From NCBI GenBank assembly GCA_027704905.1, contig CM051005.1:18696777-18760776 (forward strand): DNA of 64,000 nucleotides, read 5' to 3'. The notes under the pieces were generated by a model. The model was not told where the DNA came from and made no database searches. It saw only the letters and a list, made by a program, of their open reading frames with translations. Shown piece by piece: positions 48,383 to 61,500 of the stretch. Made by a program: the position numbers and the translations under genes. Positions within the stretch are counted from its first letter, which is position 1. The number at the start of each line of letters is the position of its first letter. This DNA comes from Muraenolepis orangiensis (Eukaryota > Chordata > Actinopteri > Gadiformes > Muraenolepididae).

Positions 48383-51300
48383 ATGGAGGAGGCCAACAAG
48401 TTAATCGGAGCCGGCAAGAAGTACCTGGTTCTGGGCAACGCGGTGGGGGCGGCCAGCGTCCTGCAGGAGGCTTGCGGCATGCTGTGAGTGCACAAAGGGA
48501 AACCATCAACACATGAACCCGTCCGTCACAATGCATCACTGGAGTTCAATCTCCCATTAACGTGTGCACCGTGTGAACTGTAACACGTAAGTCCTGAGAC
48601 GGTTTCTGACTTTGACTTCACTCTCTAACCCCCACAGAGCCAAGAAGTTCGGGGACACTGCAGATGAATGTGGCGAGGCTTTCTTCTGGTGTGGCAAGGC
48701 ACTGTTAGACCTGGCACGGTGAGAGCACGATGGACGGCCGCGGTTTTATTGCGGATATGTCCGTTAATGTTTGGGATGACTTTCATTGCAATGACATTGC
48801 ATTCGTCATTAAGCAGGCGCTTTTGTCCAACGCGCCTTCCTTCATCATCTAGACACTGGTTCCTAGTCCTGTTACCGGTAGGATGATTGTTTGGCGCTAG
48901 GGGGGCTGCTGGCCTACCGGTAGGGGGGGTTGTTTGTTTGCCAGGGGGGTGGTTGTTTGACGGTTGGATGGTTGTTTGACGGTTGGATGGTTGTTTGACG
49001 TGAGGATGGTTGTTTGGCGGTGGGCTGTTTGACGGTTGGATGGTTGTTTGACGTGAGGGTGGTTGGATGGTTGTTTGGCGTTAGGGTGGTTGGATGGTTG
49101 TTTGGCGTTAGGGTGGTTGGATGGTTGTTTGACGTTAGGGTGGTTGTTTTACGGTGGGCTGGTTTTGTGACTGTAGGATGGAGAACACAGTTCTGGGGAA
49201 CGCCTTGGAAGGAGTGCCCATGGAGGAATCGGACGAGGAAACGGACAAGGACGACGAGAAGAAGAACTCCAACATCGAGAGCACAGAAAATGTTGACGGT
49301 GAGAAGATTTAATTAAAAAATGTTTAACTACAATGAAAGTTGGTCAATGTTTTTATTGGGTATTGGTGCCTCTAACCTTTTTGATTTATTCATTTTCAAA
49401 ATCCAAACCATGTGGTCTCCACAGAGAAGACTCGAGATGAACTCCGGGCTGAGGTGTACTACGCCATGTCGGAGGAGAAGATGAACGGACAGAAAGGCAA
49501 GGATGGGGAGAACGATGGGGAGAAGGAAGCGGAAAAGGTGGGAAGGAAGCGGAAAGGTGGGAAGGAAGCGGAAAAGGTGGGGAAGGAAGCGGGGAAGGAA
49601 GGGGAAAAGGTGGGGAAGGAAGCGGAAAAGGTGGGGAAGGAAGGAGGAAAGGTGGGGAAGGAAGCGGAAAAGAAAGTGGAGGATGAACAGAAGAACACCG
49701 CCCAGGAGGAGAAGGTGGATGGAGTAACTGGAGCCAGCCTCTTAGACGGAGAGAACAAAGAGAATATTGAGAAGACGGCGACGGAAGAAAACACGGAGGA
49801 AGGAGACTGTAAGCCTGGCTTCTTCTTCTCCTCTTCACGCTGACTCTTTAAAAACATGCTTTCAATTTCACACACAAGCCAGGAGAGTTTGGTATAAAAA
49901 TGACTGAACATTTGTCTCAGCTGGCGAGGAAGACGAGGCAGATGATGATGACGACGCAGAAGAAGGTGATGGGGAAGATGCCAAGGTACTTGACCAATCA
50001 ACTGAAGAGCTGCACCAGGCAATGTTGAATAACTGGAGGTTGTCAGGGAGATTCTGAAAGGGTGTTTTTTTGTTCTCTCTCCCTCTCTCGCTCTCGCTCG
50101 CTCGCAGAGTGACGAAGAAGAAGTGGGAAATCTCCAGTTGGCCTGGGAGATGTTGGAGTTGGCAAAGGTCATCTATAAAAGGTAGTAACACCGGGGGGAG
50201 ATGGTCGTTTTCTGGGCTTGTATGTGAGCAAAAACATAGTTTTTATTTTTATTTTTGTATCTTCATTTCTGAAGGAAAGACACGAAGGAGGACCAGCTGC
50301 TGGCCGCTGAAGCTCACCTAAGACTGGGCGAAGTGGCGTCCGAGTCGGGTGAGAACACGTCTGGGTTCGGTCGAGGTGTTCAGAAATGATCCTCCACAAT
50401 ACCTGCTAGATTAGAGCCGGCATGGTACCTGATAGCCAGTATAGTTCACAGGACTTGGCGTAGGGTGACTGAAACCCCCATTATAGTAGTTTGTTTCTAC
50501 CTACCAGGGAACTACAGCCAGGCGCTAGAGGACCTGGGCGAGTGCCTGAGGCTGCAGCAGAAGCACCTGGAGGCCGACAGCCGCCTGCTGGCCGAGACCC
50601 ACTACCAGCTGGGCCTCACCCACACCATGCACTGCCAGTACGGCCCGGCCATCGAGCACTTCAACAACGCCACCGCTGTCATCCAGACCAGGCTAGGTAT
50701 GTCCTGTATGTGTGTTGACCGACGTGCTCAGCGACCTTGATGATGGCTGAGCTGGTACCTGGTAGTCTGGTTTTGTGTCTCATCTGTCCAGCAACCTGGC
50801 CCAGGAACACAGGTTCTTCTGAGCTCTTCCATCAACCCCAACAAATGCGTCAATGCAGTGTTCTCTATAGAGAACAATTTAATAAACGTGTATATATGTA
50901 GAAGCCATAAAAACCATTGTTTATGGTTACTTGAAAGTACTGACAATTAAAAGCAATGGATACATGGAATATTAACACAATGAACGAGCATGATCACTGA
51001 ATGCAAATAAAAAGTTTGACTAAATGTAAAATGTGTGCAAATTTAAAGTGGTCCTGTTTTCACTGTGACAGACAACCTGCACAAGATCATCAAGGAGGCG
51101 GCCTCCGAGGAGAAGAAGGAGATGGAGGAGCTCACGGGGCTCCTGCCTGAGCTGAAGGAGAAGGTGGAGGACGCCCAGGAGGGCCTGAAGGTGGCCAAGG
51201 CCGTGGCCCTGAAGGAGATGCTGGTGAGGTCATTGGTAGGCCATTGGTCTCGAACCTGGGTTTGATCCCCAACGTCCGCAGTGTAACCCGACCTGTAGGC

Positions 51301-52708
51301 CTCTAGAGCAAGATGTACTTGTCTACCTGCTCCTCAACTCACTCGGTCACTTTAAAAGCATCTCATGGATGACCAAATTGTCTAGATGTGACGCAAACTC
51401 TTTGATCGTTTTGTGCGTGTGTATATGCATGTATATATATATGTATGTATATGTTATGTGTGTGTGTATATATATGTGTATGTATATAAATGATTTGAAC
51501 TGCTTTCCTAATTTTCCCAGAATGGTGACTCCAGCTCCTCTGCCTTCTCTGCTCCCAGTGTACAACACGGTGATGCCTCTTCAAGCGCTATGGTAAGTGG
51601 TGACTTGGGTGTGAGTGTGTATAGGAACAAAGCCACACCTTGACTTTTCAAAACGCTCTCCTTGCATTTTTGTGGACTATTGGCTTCATTAGAACTGCTG
51701 TGATAATTAGCTAATTTATTCCTTTAGATCACAGCCAAGCCGACCAACGGGGTCAGTTCTACCACGGGGTCAGTTCTAGATGGCCACGCCTCCAAGGCAC
51801 CAGTCTCTGACATCTCACACCTGGTCAGGAAGAAGGTAAGGGACTGAGTGAGGACTCGTCACTGTAATCTGATACATTGTTCCAGGTAAGGTATCTTATA
51901 CTTGGGGGCGGAAAGTTTCCGGTAATTTACCGCAGAAAGACCTTATGGTCTAATATACATGTTGAATGTATTTACTACCTCATAAATCGTCCGCAAAGTG
52001 TTATTTTGTGAGTGGGTGATTTAGGTTTTACTTCCCCCTATCGGCTATCACGCGATAAGGAAACCTTAAACTTAACCTTACCATTTTGTTCATTGTTCAA
52101 TCATTTAAGTTCTACTCACAAATGGGTTTTGTCCAACAACAAAAAAAAATTGTATCTGGAATGTATGCATGCATGGGTGTTTATGACAAACCAAAATGTT
52201 TATATTTATGATTGTAAATGTGCAAGGTAAAGGTTACAGTAGTACAAATTCCTGTTAATTCCCATGGAAAGTTTCAAACTTCCTAAGAGTTTTGCAACCC
52301 TACTAATGCCAACGGTTTTCTTGAACCCACCGTTGCAGAGGAAGCCAGAGGAGAGTCCCGTGAAGGAGGCCAAGAAGGTGAAGCAGGAGGAATCGACCAA
52401 TGGAGAGAAGAAGCCTGATGCCAAAGGGGAGAAGAAAGAGGCTGACAAACCCGCCAGCAAAATGGAGGTGGATAGGTAATGACCCTTGTTCCAAACGGGC
52501 ACTACCAACATGCAGATATCTTTAGAATTGCTGATACATTGTAATCTCAAATGTGGCAAACTACACACATTCCCCAGTATGTCCACTATCCATGCTGTGT
52601 AAAACATTGGTACTTTATTTACCCACAAGAGATGGGGAAAGTGCTGCCTTGCAATGGACTGATTTTTCAAGTGTATGACCTGTCTTTCTTCTGATTTGCA
52701 GCCAGTGA
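48383..52708 (+). CDS. nasp: Nuclear autoantigenic sperm protein, H3-H4 histone chaperone
   Basis: SHNi-TPR chaperone that binds soluble histone H3 and H3-H4 in the nucleus. Thirteen plus-strand coding exons: 48383-48483, 48638-48718, 49177-49298, 49425-49808, 49921-49985, 50108-50181, 50275-50348, 50508-50696, 51072-51223, 51521-51592, 51728-51835, 52339-52475, 52702-52708. They sum to 1566 bp, 521 aa. TPR-type blocks are ADECGEAFFWCGKALLDLAR, VGNLQLAWEMLELAKVIYK, NYSQALEDLGECL and ETHYQLGLTH. The acidic insert (exons 4-5) interrupts TPR2 as in the family; exon 4 has coding repeats of KEAEKVG. The nuclear signal VRKKRKPEE spans exons 11-12. The last coding exon gives only Gln and the stop. 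AATAAA is at 52784. The start is the only ATG in the first coding exon. Confidence 0.94.
48925..49160. repeat. Minisatellite in NASP intron 2
   Basis: Degenerate repeats of GGTTGGATGGTTGTTTGACG, unit 19-29 bp, about ten copies, ending 17 bp before the exon 3 acceptor. Confidence 0.9.
51234..51370 (+). mobile_element. tRNA-derived SINE fragment, NASP intron 9
   Basis: B box GGGTTTGATCCCC near 51258, then a CTAGAGCAAGATG body and a TTTAAAAGCATCTC tail related to the SINE at 44203. The A box is lost or adjoins the exon 9 donor. Confidence 0.6.
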
Positions 52709-53998
52709 AGTGGATTCCGTCGTGGTGGAGCCTGGCCGGATTCCACTTGTTAAAGCACTTGTTAAAGCAGTTGTAAATATGTCAATAAAGGTTAATGTTT
52801 GATAAACTTTTTTCCATTATTGAATTTGAAGTTGCCTGTTGTGCGAATGAGAGTACATGGTTTCAATCAGATGTACTGAACCTGTTTAAAATGTCCAGTG
52901 CACTAGTTGTCTCTGATAAGGCAATGAGTAGATGCTATAAAGTTATCTTTGAACATTGGACTCTAATGGACGACCAACCACCAGCCCCGTTTCTACCCAG
53001 AGTGCTGTCAATATTACGTACGGTGTTGCACTGTCAATATCCACAAACCCATTTATTGTATCAATTCAGAATGTAAGCAATCCATTGTATTTGATACACA
53101 TGGCTGATAAGTCTTGACCACGGTTACCAGAGAAGCACTTCCTTCTGTGAGGCAACATGGGAACCAAAACCATTTGGCTTGTGAAAGTAAATCAAGTTCT
53201 AGTAGCAAAGTTGTATCTTTAAAAAAAGTTTGAAGTGCAACAAATTTGCAGCACTTCCACAAACTTGGCTTCTAAAGTGTACAGAACTTCAGTGCTCCTG
53301 TAAAAATTGTAGTCACTAGCTACTGAATGGTCACTAAATGTTTTTTTTAATCGACAAAAGCAAATGAATGGAAAGCCAGAGGCACACATCAGCCAGATTC
53401 ACATTGAAAAACTTCTCTTGTCAGGAACCAATTTTTATTAATATCATTAATGTGTCATCAGCATCATCAATGACATGAGTTAGTCTGTTTAAAGCAGAAT
53501 CGTGAGTGCATTCCTTGCCCTTCGGTGTGTTTTTCTTTTCTCTCACACTTCAGTTCCACAAAGCGAAGAAAAAAAAAACTACAAGGAAGAGTGAAGGGAG
53601 GAGGAGGAGGATGGGTCGAGGTAAGGGCAGCTGTAGGAGGGGGGGGGGTGTTGGGGTGCTGCAGTGAAGGAGAAAACGCAGGGAAAAGACGTCTGGCGGA
53701 GCAGGAACCTCCCCCTTCACTGGGATATGATTGGTTTTTCCCTTGTGCAAGAAACAAAACAAAAAGTCAAAATCGTGATCAAAAAAAAACTGATGAATAA
53801 CGGATGAGCGGTTGAGCAGGAGGAAGAGGAGGAAGAGGAGGAACGGGGGGGGGGGGCAGGATGTTGCTTGCTGGGCTGTTTTGTTTGTCTTTTTTTTGTC
53901 GTTTTGTTTCTTTTCTTGTATTCTGTGGTGGTGGTGTTGTTTTTTTCTCTTTTTGATCTTTAGTTTCCCGTGAAGAAGCGGCGGCGGTGGCGGCGGCG
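52709..53998. terminator. NASP and GPBP1L1 convergent 3' flanks
   Basis: NASP has AATAAA at 52784-52789. GPBP1L1 has a minus-strand AATAAA at 53433-53438, which would give a 560-bp 3' UTR. The UTR has poly(T) and GGA-rich stretches. The remaining 640 bp shows no gene. Confidence 0.6.
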
Positions 53999-55540
53999 TT
54001 AGGGTCTGACCACGGCGGTGGCGCTGGTGTCCTCGTCGTCGGAGGTCTGGCTGCTGCTGCTACTGGTCTCACTCCCTCCCTCCTCCTGCCCCTCGTCCTC
54101 TTCCTCCACTTGTGGCTCACTCCTCCAGGGGGTGAAGTGGAGGGTGACCCCCCGCGACCGGGGCAGCACCCCGTTCCTCGGGATGCCGGTCCTCTTCAGC
54201 TGGTGAGACGGGAAACGGACAGAGAAGGGCAAGAGTAAGGCTGGGGAACAATAAAGACCAGCTACCATTTAATAATATATTTGATGTAACGCCTTTCATG
54301 AATCACAAGTGAAAACTAATTCTTAAAATAAATAACCTATTGGTTATTTAATCACTTTTATCCAAAGGGATTTTGAGGAGTAAATCAAATGTGAATAGTT
54401 AGTTCTATTGCTTTTTACATTAGCTATTCCTTTTTGGCTCGTGTCTACTGGCTTGTACTGTACTGTAATCTCGGGAGCCAACTTCTTGTACTTTTACCTG
54501 AACACTGTACCTGTGTTAGGTATGCTCCCCAACTAGCCTCCAATGTTGAATCCATGTACATATCATTTAAGTCACTTTGCGGCTCTTTGTTTATTTTATT
54601 GTATATATTATTTTTATGGTGTTTTTTTTGGGGGATTTATACTGCGGGAGGAAATGGGTAGTAAGCATTCCTATGTACTTGTTACAAATGGGGCCAATCT
54701 TGTATGACCTTATTGTAAGTGGCTTTGTGGCAAAAGTGTCTGCTAAATTAATGTAATGTTGTAGGGCGTGAGGTCATCCTGCCATCTGCCTGGCTACAGT
54801 TAAGCCCAGAGCACATCAGTGTGTCGAGACTGACGCTAAATAGTGCTTCTAAATGTTACATTACAGTCATTTAAGCAGACGCTTTTGTCCAAAGCAACTT
54901 ACAATAAGTGCATTCAACATAGGTAGGTAAGAGAACAACTCGTCACCAGAAGTCAAAAGTGCATTTCATGTTCACGTCCAAAATAGATTAGGACGAAACG
55001 AGCAAAATACCAATAAATAGTGTGTTAAAACCGTACGATTCTAGTCCTCGTTGGTTTCGTTTTGGGGTTTGGAGCCGTGTTGTGAAACACCAGACTACCC
55101 TACCCCCAGGAGAGGGCAGGGCGTCTCAGTTTCTGTGGTTCAAAAGAGGGATGGGATTGTTTTTAAGTCACCTGCTCAGTTTTTGTCTGGAACTCTCGAA
55201 GCTCGTCCTCGGTCAGAGGCTGGAAGTTGTCGTCGTTTTCTGGACACTCCTGCCAGCCCATGGACTTGAGCAACCTATAGGGGGCACAGCAGAGACTGCT
55301 TAGGTCAGGGCTGAGTTCACGCTGTGACCCATCTGTGGTCCTGCGGCCCGGCCAGGACCCACCAAATGTTGTCCGATGATGAAATAACCGGTACGTTCTT
55401 ATTACCATGACAAAAAAATGTGGGATGATTAACATTTCTATACATACATACATACATACATACATACATACATACATACATACATACATACATACATACA
55501 TACATACATACATACATACATACATACATACATACATACA

Positions 55541-55576
<36 letters not shown>

Positions 55577-58500
55577 TATATACATACATACACATATACA
55601 CACACATATATATATACACATACATACATATATACATTATTCATCAATACAGTATGCACATGTCCAATCTTCAAATATACTTATGATCTAATTAAACAGG
55701 CAATAACAAGAGGGCATACTGATCTGCTACAAAATCTGTAGCCCGGAAGTAATCTAACCACCAACTTTTGTCGAAATCCGTACATAAATTTGAGATAAAT
55801 CCATACATAACCTTATGAGCCATATTGCTTACAGACAGCCAGGCGGGTAAAAACTAACCTCTGTGCCATCTTTGAAGGCACAGGTAATAATTCATTTAGT
55901 CAATCTCAAAGGGGCCAAAACCCAAAGACGGCCGTCCTGCTCTCCACTTTAGAACTTCATCTAAAACTCACAACCATCAACTCACAATCATCTAAAACAA
56001 AGTTTTAGATGATTGTGTGCGAGTCTGGCTTGATATTGGAGACCGTGGTCGAGGTGTGTGCACGGCTCACCTGTGTTCTGCCTCCAGGGAGCTGGACAGG
56101 TGGTCCGTGTCTGAGTCACTGAGGGAGTAGGCCAGGCCGTTCTCATGATGGCAGCCCTCCTCGCTGTAGGCCTTAGGCTCCGGAGTGCCCCCTTCTCCCT
56201 GGCACCCACACACACGCACACACACACACACACACACAGTTAAGGAGACGTTTATTAAAGCGTGAGACGCGCCGGCCCGTGGGGATATTACCGCGGACGC
56301 AGCAGGCCAACATCAATATTGGCGCCGCTTCAGTCGACGCGCCAGTATTAACAATTTATGGTGGCTTTAATTATGGGCCTGCGCTGGTGCCACGGCCCAT
56401 ACTTACTCCTGGTACAAGATATTTATTGGCCATGGGAATGCTTACTCCCCCATTCCCTCTCACAGTGTGAATCTCCAAAACAATACCATCAAAATTAAAA
56501 TAATATATACAATAAAAATGAACACAATAAGAAAAACAAAGTGACTGATTGATGATACATGATCCGTCTTTCTCTTGATTTGCAGCCAGTGAAGTGGATT
56601 CAGTCGAGGTAGAGCCTGGGCCAATTCTACTTGGGGCACTTTTGTTAAAGCAGTTGTAAATATGTTTGTCCCCGGTTTTGGTCATGTCTGTCACTGACCT
56701 AATGTAAAAAATGTAATAAAGAGTTAACGTTTGATACACTTATTATTGAAGTTGCCTGTTCTTGCCTGCCCTACAGAGGTACCCGGTACGGTGTGGGGGT
56801 GGTGGTGGTGCCCAGTACAGTGGTACCCGGTACGGTGTGATGGTAGTGGTGGTGCCCAGTACGGTGTGGGGGTGGTGCCCAGTACGGTGTGGGGGTGGTG
56901 CCCAGTACGGTGTGGTGGTGCCCAGTACAGTGTGGGGGTGGTTGTACCCACCTCTCCTGAAGTGCCGGGGCTGCTGCTGGTGGTCAGCTCCCCGGGGCCC
57001 TCGTCCTTCAGCGCTCGCAGGAACTCACTCTTGCGGTCCGGCCCGCGCCGCATCAGCTTCATCCGTGACGGAGCGATGTCAATGGGAGGGGTGGTGCTGG
57101 AGGGCTGCTGCTGTATCCATGGAGACAAGAGGGACGGGCGGAGGGTGAGTATCCATGGAGACAAGAAAGACGGGGGGGCGGGTGAGTATCCATGGAGAAA
57201 AGAGAAAAAGAGACAGGCGGAGGCCGAGTGTTTAAAATGTGTGATTGAACGCGTAGGGCTCGCAACAAATGCAGAAGAGGCCACTGGAGTAAAGTTGGTC
57301 TGGTATTTGATACGGATTTGACGCCCGAATGTACACGATTACGTTCTTTCCTTCACCAGCAGTTTCGGTTGGTGTCATTTCAGCCATGGGTGTGGCAGCG
57401 TGGTGGTGAGTGAGGTGAGGTGGGGGGGTCCTCACCTCTTTGTGGGTGTTGTGGAGGGGCGTGCTGGCGGGGAGGCTAGGTTTGGCTGCAGACACAGGGC
57501 TGGTGAACAGAGAGTCCCGGCCGGTCATGTGGAGACCGGGCTTGCTCCCCTCCCTACCGCCCGCCTTCCACTGATTGCCCTGAAGCACACGGAGCGAAAG
57601 ACAACCTATGATTTACACGTCACTTTGAGTCACGAAACGTATGTGTGTAAATTTAAATGCGAAAAGTGAAATGCATTAGGGGGGGGGGGGGGATAAGTGA
57701 TGTTTCAACAGCGATGTGTGATTACGGCAGAAATAAAAACTGGCTATATAAAAGGCTATATAACGTTCCATCACGTCATGGTGTTCGAGCAACATTTAGT
57801 TGTGTGCCTGTATCTATTTTTATCTTATTTTTGCTAACTGCTGTCTGTCGTCGGGTATTGCACATAAGATTTTCACACCACTGCTTTATACTTGTGTAAA
57901 CTGTGAAGTGACAATAAACTTGACTTGGAGTGTGTGTGTGTGGCTGGTGGCTGGTTGAAGCAGCCTCATCTGGCCCCAATAAGACTCTTTCTGAGACGGA
58001 GTCTGCACACCCGTGGATCCTTGGTAATCAAGGACCACCGGTTAAACCAGCCACCACCACTCCATACACGGACACAGAGCGCTAGCAATACCCCCGCTGA
58101 AAACAAGGTACCATCAGTTCAAACTCTAGACTGGAGGTATGTGACTTGACCTGTTGGTTTACACGCGACCGCTTTGGGGGCGTCGATTTGCCGTTTCTAT
58201 GAAACGTCGCCATTGCTTGAGATTTTTGCAAGCGGGAAACAATCCATCTTTGAGGCACTAGTGAGAGTCCCCCCCCCCCCCCCAGAAGGGCCTTACCTTG
58301 GTGGGGGCCACGACGGGCTTGGGCAACAGGTTCTTGTAGAGGTTGGAGCCCAAGATGGGCGTCCTGATGCCGTTGGTGGGAAGGATGCCGGTGGTGGCGA
58401 AGCTGGCGGAGAAAGCCGTGCTGGGGTCCTCCTTGGAGATTTTCTTGATCACCAGCATCTTGGACACCATCTGCTTCCCACTAGGGGGGTTCTCTAGGGG

Positions 58501-61500
58501 GGTGGAGGACAGAGGGAGAGAGACACTAAAGGTTAGCCGGAGAACAAGGAGACAGAAGAGAATATACGTTACGCTATGCTTAAGAGAACCACTTACTAAA
58601 ACGAATAATTGTGCATTTATCCAGTGGCCCCTTATTTTTATATAAAAAGGACATTTTATATTTTCTTAAAACAATGTCAGGGTGCTCCGAGTGTTCTTCT
58701 TACCCCAAACCCCAGCATGTGGGGCCACCGCCCTCATCTGGGACCCCGTCTTTCCAGTCGTTTCAGGGTTGAGGGAGGGCTGAGGACAGAGGAACAGGAT
58801 GTTCAAACACAAGACCCAATACTCAGACACACCCTCGCATCTTGTGTCTATTTCAACAGATTTCCTGAACGAAACCCAGAACCCCAGAACCCAGAAACAG
58901 ACGGGGGTGGCTCGTCTACTCACAAAGTCCTCTTCCACAAACTTCAGCTTGTCCTCCTTGCGTTCCTCACTGGGGAACTTGTCCTGGAACGGGGCCCCCT
59001 TGCGGGGGTGAAAGTTGCCGTTGCGCTGACGGTGCCCGCCCTGCCGGTCCCGGTCCCCGCCGACCCGCTTGGGGTGGCGTCCCTGGAGGTGGTGAGCGTC
59101 CTGGGGGTGGTGGGCGTCCTGGCCCCCCCGCGGAGCACCGTGCCAGCTAGGCGCTTCCTTCCAGCATGACCCCCCCGCCAGCCCGCCATGTCCGCCCTTG
59201 GCCACGCCCGAGTCCACAGAGTCATGCCTCAGGAGCAGGGAGGGCTGCTGCCACCCATCACCTTCACAACCACCACCAGCACAAGAAGGTTTAACAAAAA
59301 GAAACAGCATGAACACACCAACTACACAACAACTGTTACATACAAGGGGGGGATAGTGATGGAAATGTTCATCTTAAGAATACTTTTTTTTTGAGCAGCT
59401 CACAGGATTTCTCAAATGACTCACCCCCCACTCATGTACCGCATGTTTTGGTGACAATCTCCAACAATAACATTTGCCAACTACAAATCTGCCATTAACC
59501 AATTTCGTTCCCCAGACAGACACACACAGGTTAATGTTGGTGGTTACCTGCTGGCGCCCTCAGCGGCCCGTTGTTGAAGAAGCCGTCGGAGGAGTTGTGG
59601 CGGCGGCGGCTCACGGGCGCTCTGCCGTCGCGGTGGTGGTGATGGTGGTGGTGGTGGTGGTGGTAGGGCTCACCGTGTTTCTCATGGCTGGCGGCAGGGG
59701 ACTGGAAAGGGTGGAAGAGGGACCGGTTAATGTCTGCTCTGTCTGGTGGACCGCAGAGGGCCCTGTTAATCTAGATCGGTGCTTGTGGTGGTGGTGGTGA
59801 TTTTTTCAACCTGAGATCCGCGAGCGGTAAGTGGATCACATCAAGGGACCGAGACCGGCCACAAACACACACTGAATTCATGAACTAAATAAATATTAAC
59901 AGTTACCTCCGACAATGTTTCAACACCTGTTTGTCTCGGTCCTGTCCAAGATAAATCAAAACGTTATATACACGGAATGGGACCAAACTTGGTGGTTAGC
60001 GTGCTTATGGGCCAAGGAACAGTTCATTCGATTTTGGATCCAGGGGGATTTTTGTTGTGGCGGAGATATGCGCTTTACTGAGGTCACAGCATGAAACCCC
60101 CTGGTCTTGATGTGGGTCTGGATTGAGGTCTACGTATAGCAGTACTTCATTATTATGATTAAAGGGCCGCAGGCCTGCAAACACAGATTGGTTTCAGTAT
60201 TGATTCATCATCTTTGGATGATGAATCATTTAGGATATTAAATGTCATGGCAGACAAGTCGGCCAAGAAGAAAAACATTCTTCATCTTATCAAAGAGCTC
60301 TGAAACAACACAAACAAGAGACAAAAACTGATCCAAATAATTGCAGCAAGTAGAACTCATTCCAGCGGGACATATGTAAAATGTCACCAATAAACCAACC
60401 CACACCACACACACACCCCTTTGCGCTGCCAACGTACTGTCGTTACATCACCATCTGGATGCCTATACAGTGCTCATTTTCAAAGAGGTCGCTGAACATA
60501 AGAGTGTGTGCCAATACAAGCACGATGAGTCTTTATTAATAAGATAGGTCAGCAGTAAAGGAATGAATTGTGTTTGCCTCTCAATCTCAAAGCGACGACT
60601 AGACCAGTAATTAATACTGACAGGTCACAATAGAACATTCACATTCAAGATTTTTTTTCTCCAGATGTAAGAAAACATGTTTGCCGCAGACATTGTTCCG
60701 TCATGAGTTTTATCAGTGAAACTTGTGATGCAAAAATGATCACTCCCACTCAGTCATATCGCAATATCCGTCAAAGTAATGATAATGATTTTGTTTGGAC
60801 CATATTGTGTAATCATATCAATCATCATCAATCAATCAATCATGCCTGATGCTCACTACCAATGTCTTGACCTCTCCTATAGTATGCATTGCCATGAAGG
60901 AATGAATGGATGAATGAATGAATGGATGAATGTTCTATATTATTTTAATGACTGATTGAACCATAGCAGTATTGTTTTAGAGATGTTATATGTTTAACTG
61001 CTATGCCTGTCATCTCTGCTCTGTGTCATTGTGTTGTCTCCTGGGTTCTGTAGTGCCCGGAGTCTGTCTTTTTATTTTCTTCCTCCCAACCCCCATCCCC
61101 TCAGGAGCCTTTTGCCTCCTGTCAGGTCATCATTGTAAATAAGAATTTGTTCTTAATTGATTTTCCTGGCTAAATAAAGGTTCTACATATAGTTTTAGAT
61201 GCTTTTAAATGCTTTTTGCACAATTCAACAAATATCATCCATCAGTCATGTTATTTTTATTGTGTATAGTATTTCTATAGCATTGTGTTTTAGAAAGGAA
61301 TACTGTGGGTGGAATAGGTAGTAAGCATTACATTCTACTTCCATTGGTAAATAAATATCTTGAATCTTGAACCCTAGTCAGATCCCATCGAGCACCGGCA
61401 CAAGGTCAAACAACAGGGGGGATTGATTGATCCCGAGTCAACCAAAGTACTTGCCCATAGAAGGGAAACGTCTGAACAAATTCTTCCATGTCAGCCTGAT

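Noticed and set aside
49386..50172. Long open frames antisense to NASP exon 4
   Set aside because: The purine-rich coding repeat lacks stop codons on the opposite strand; no protein family is recognised.
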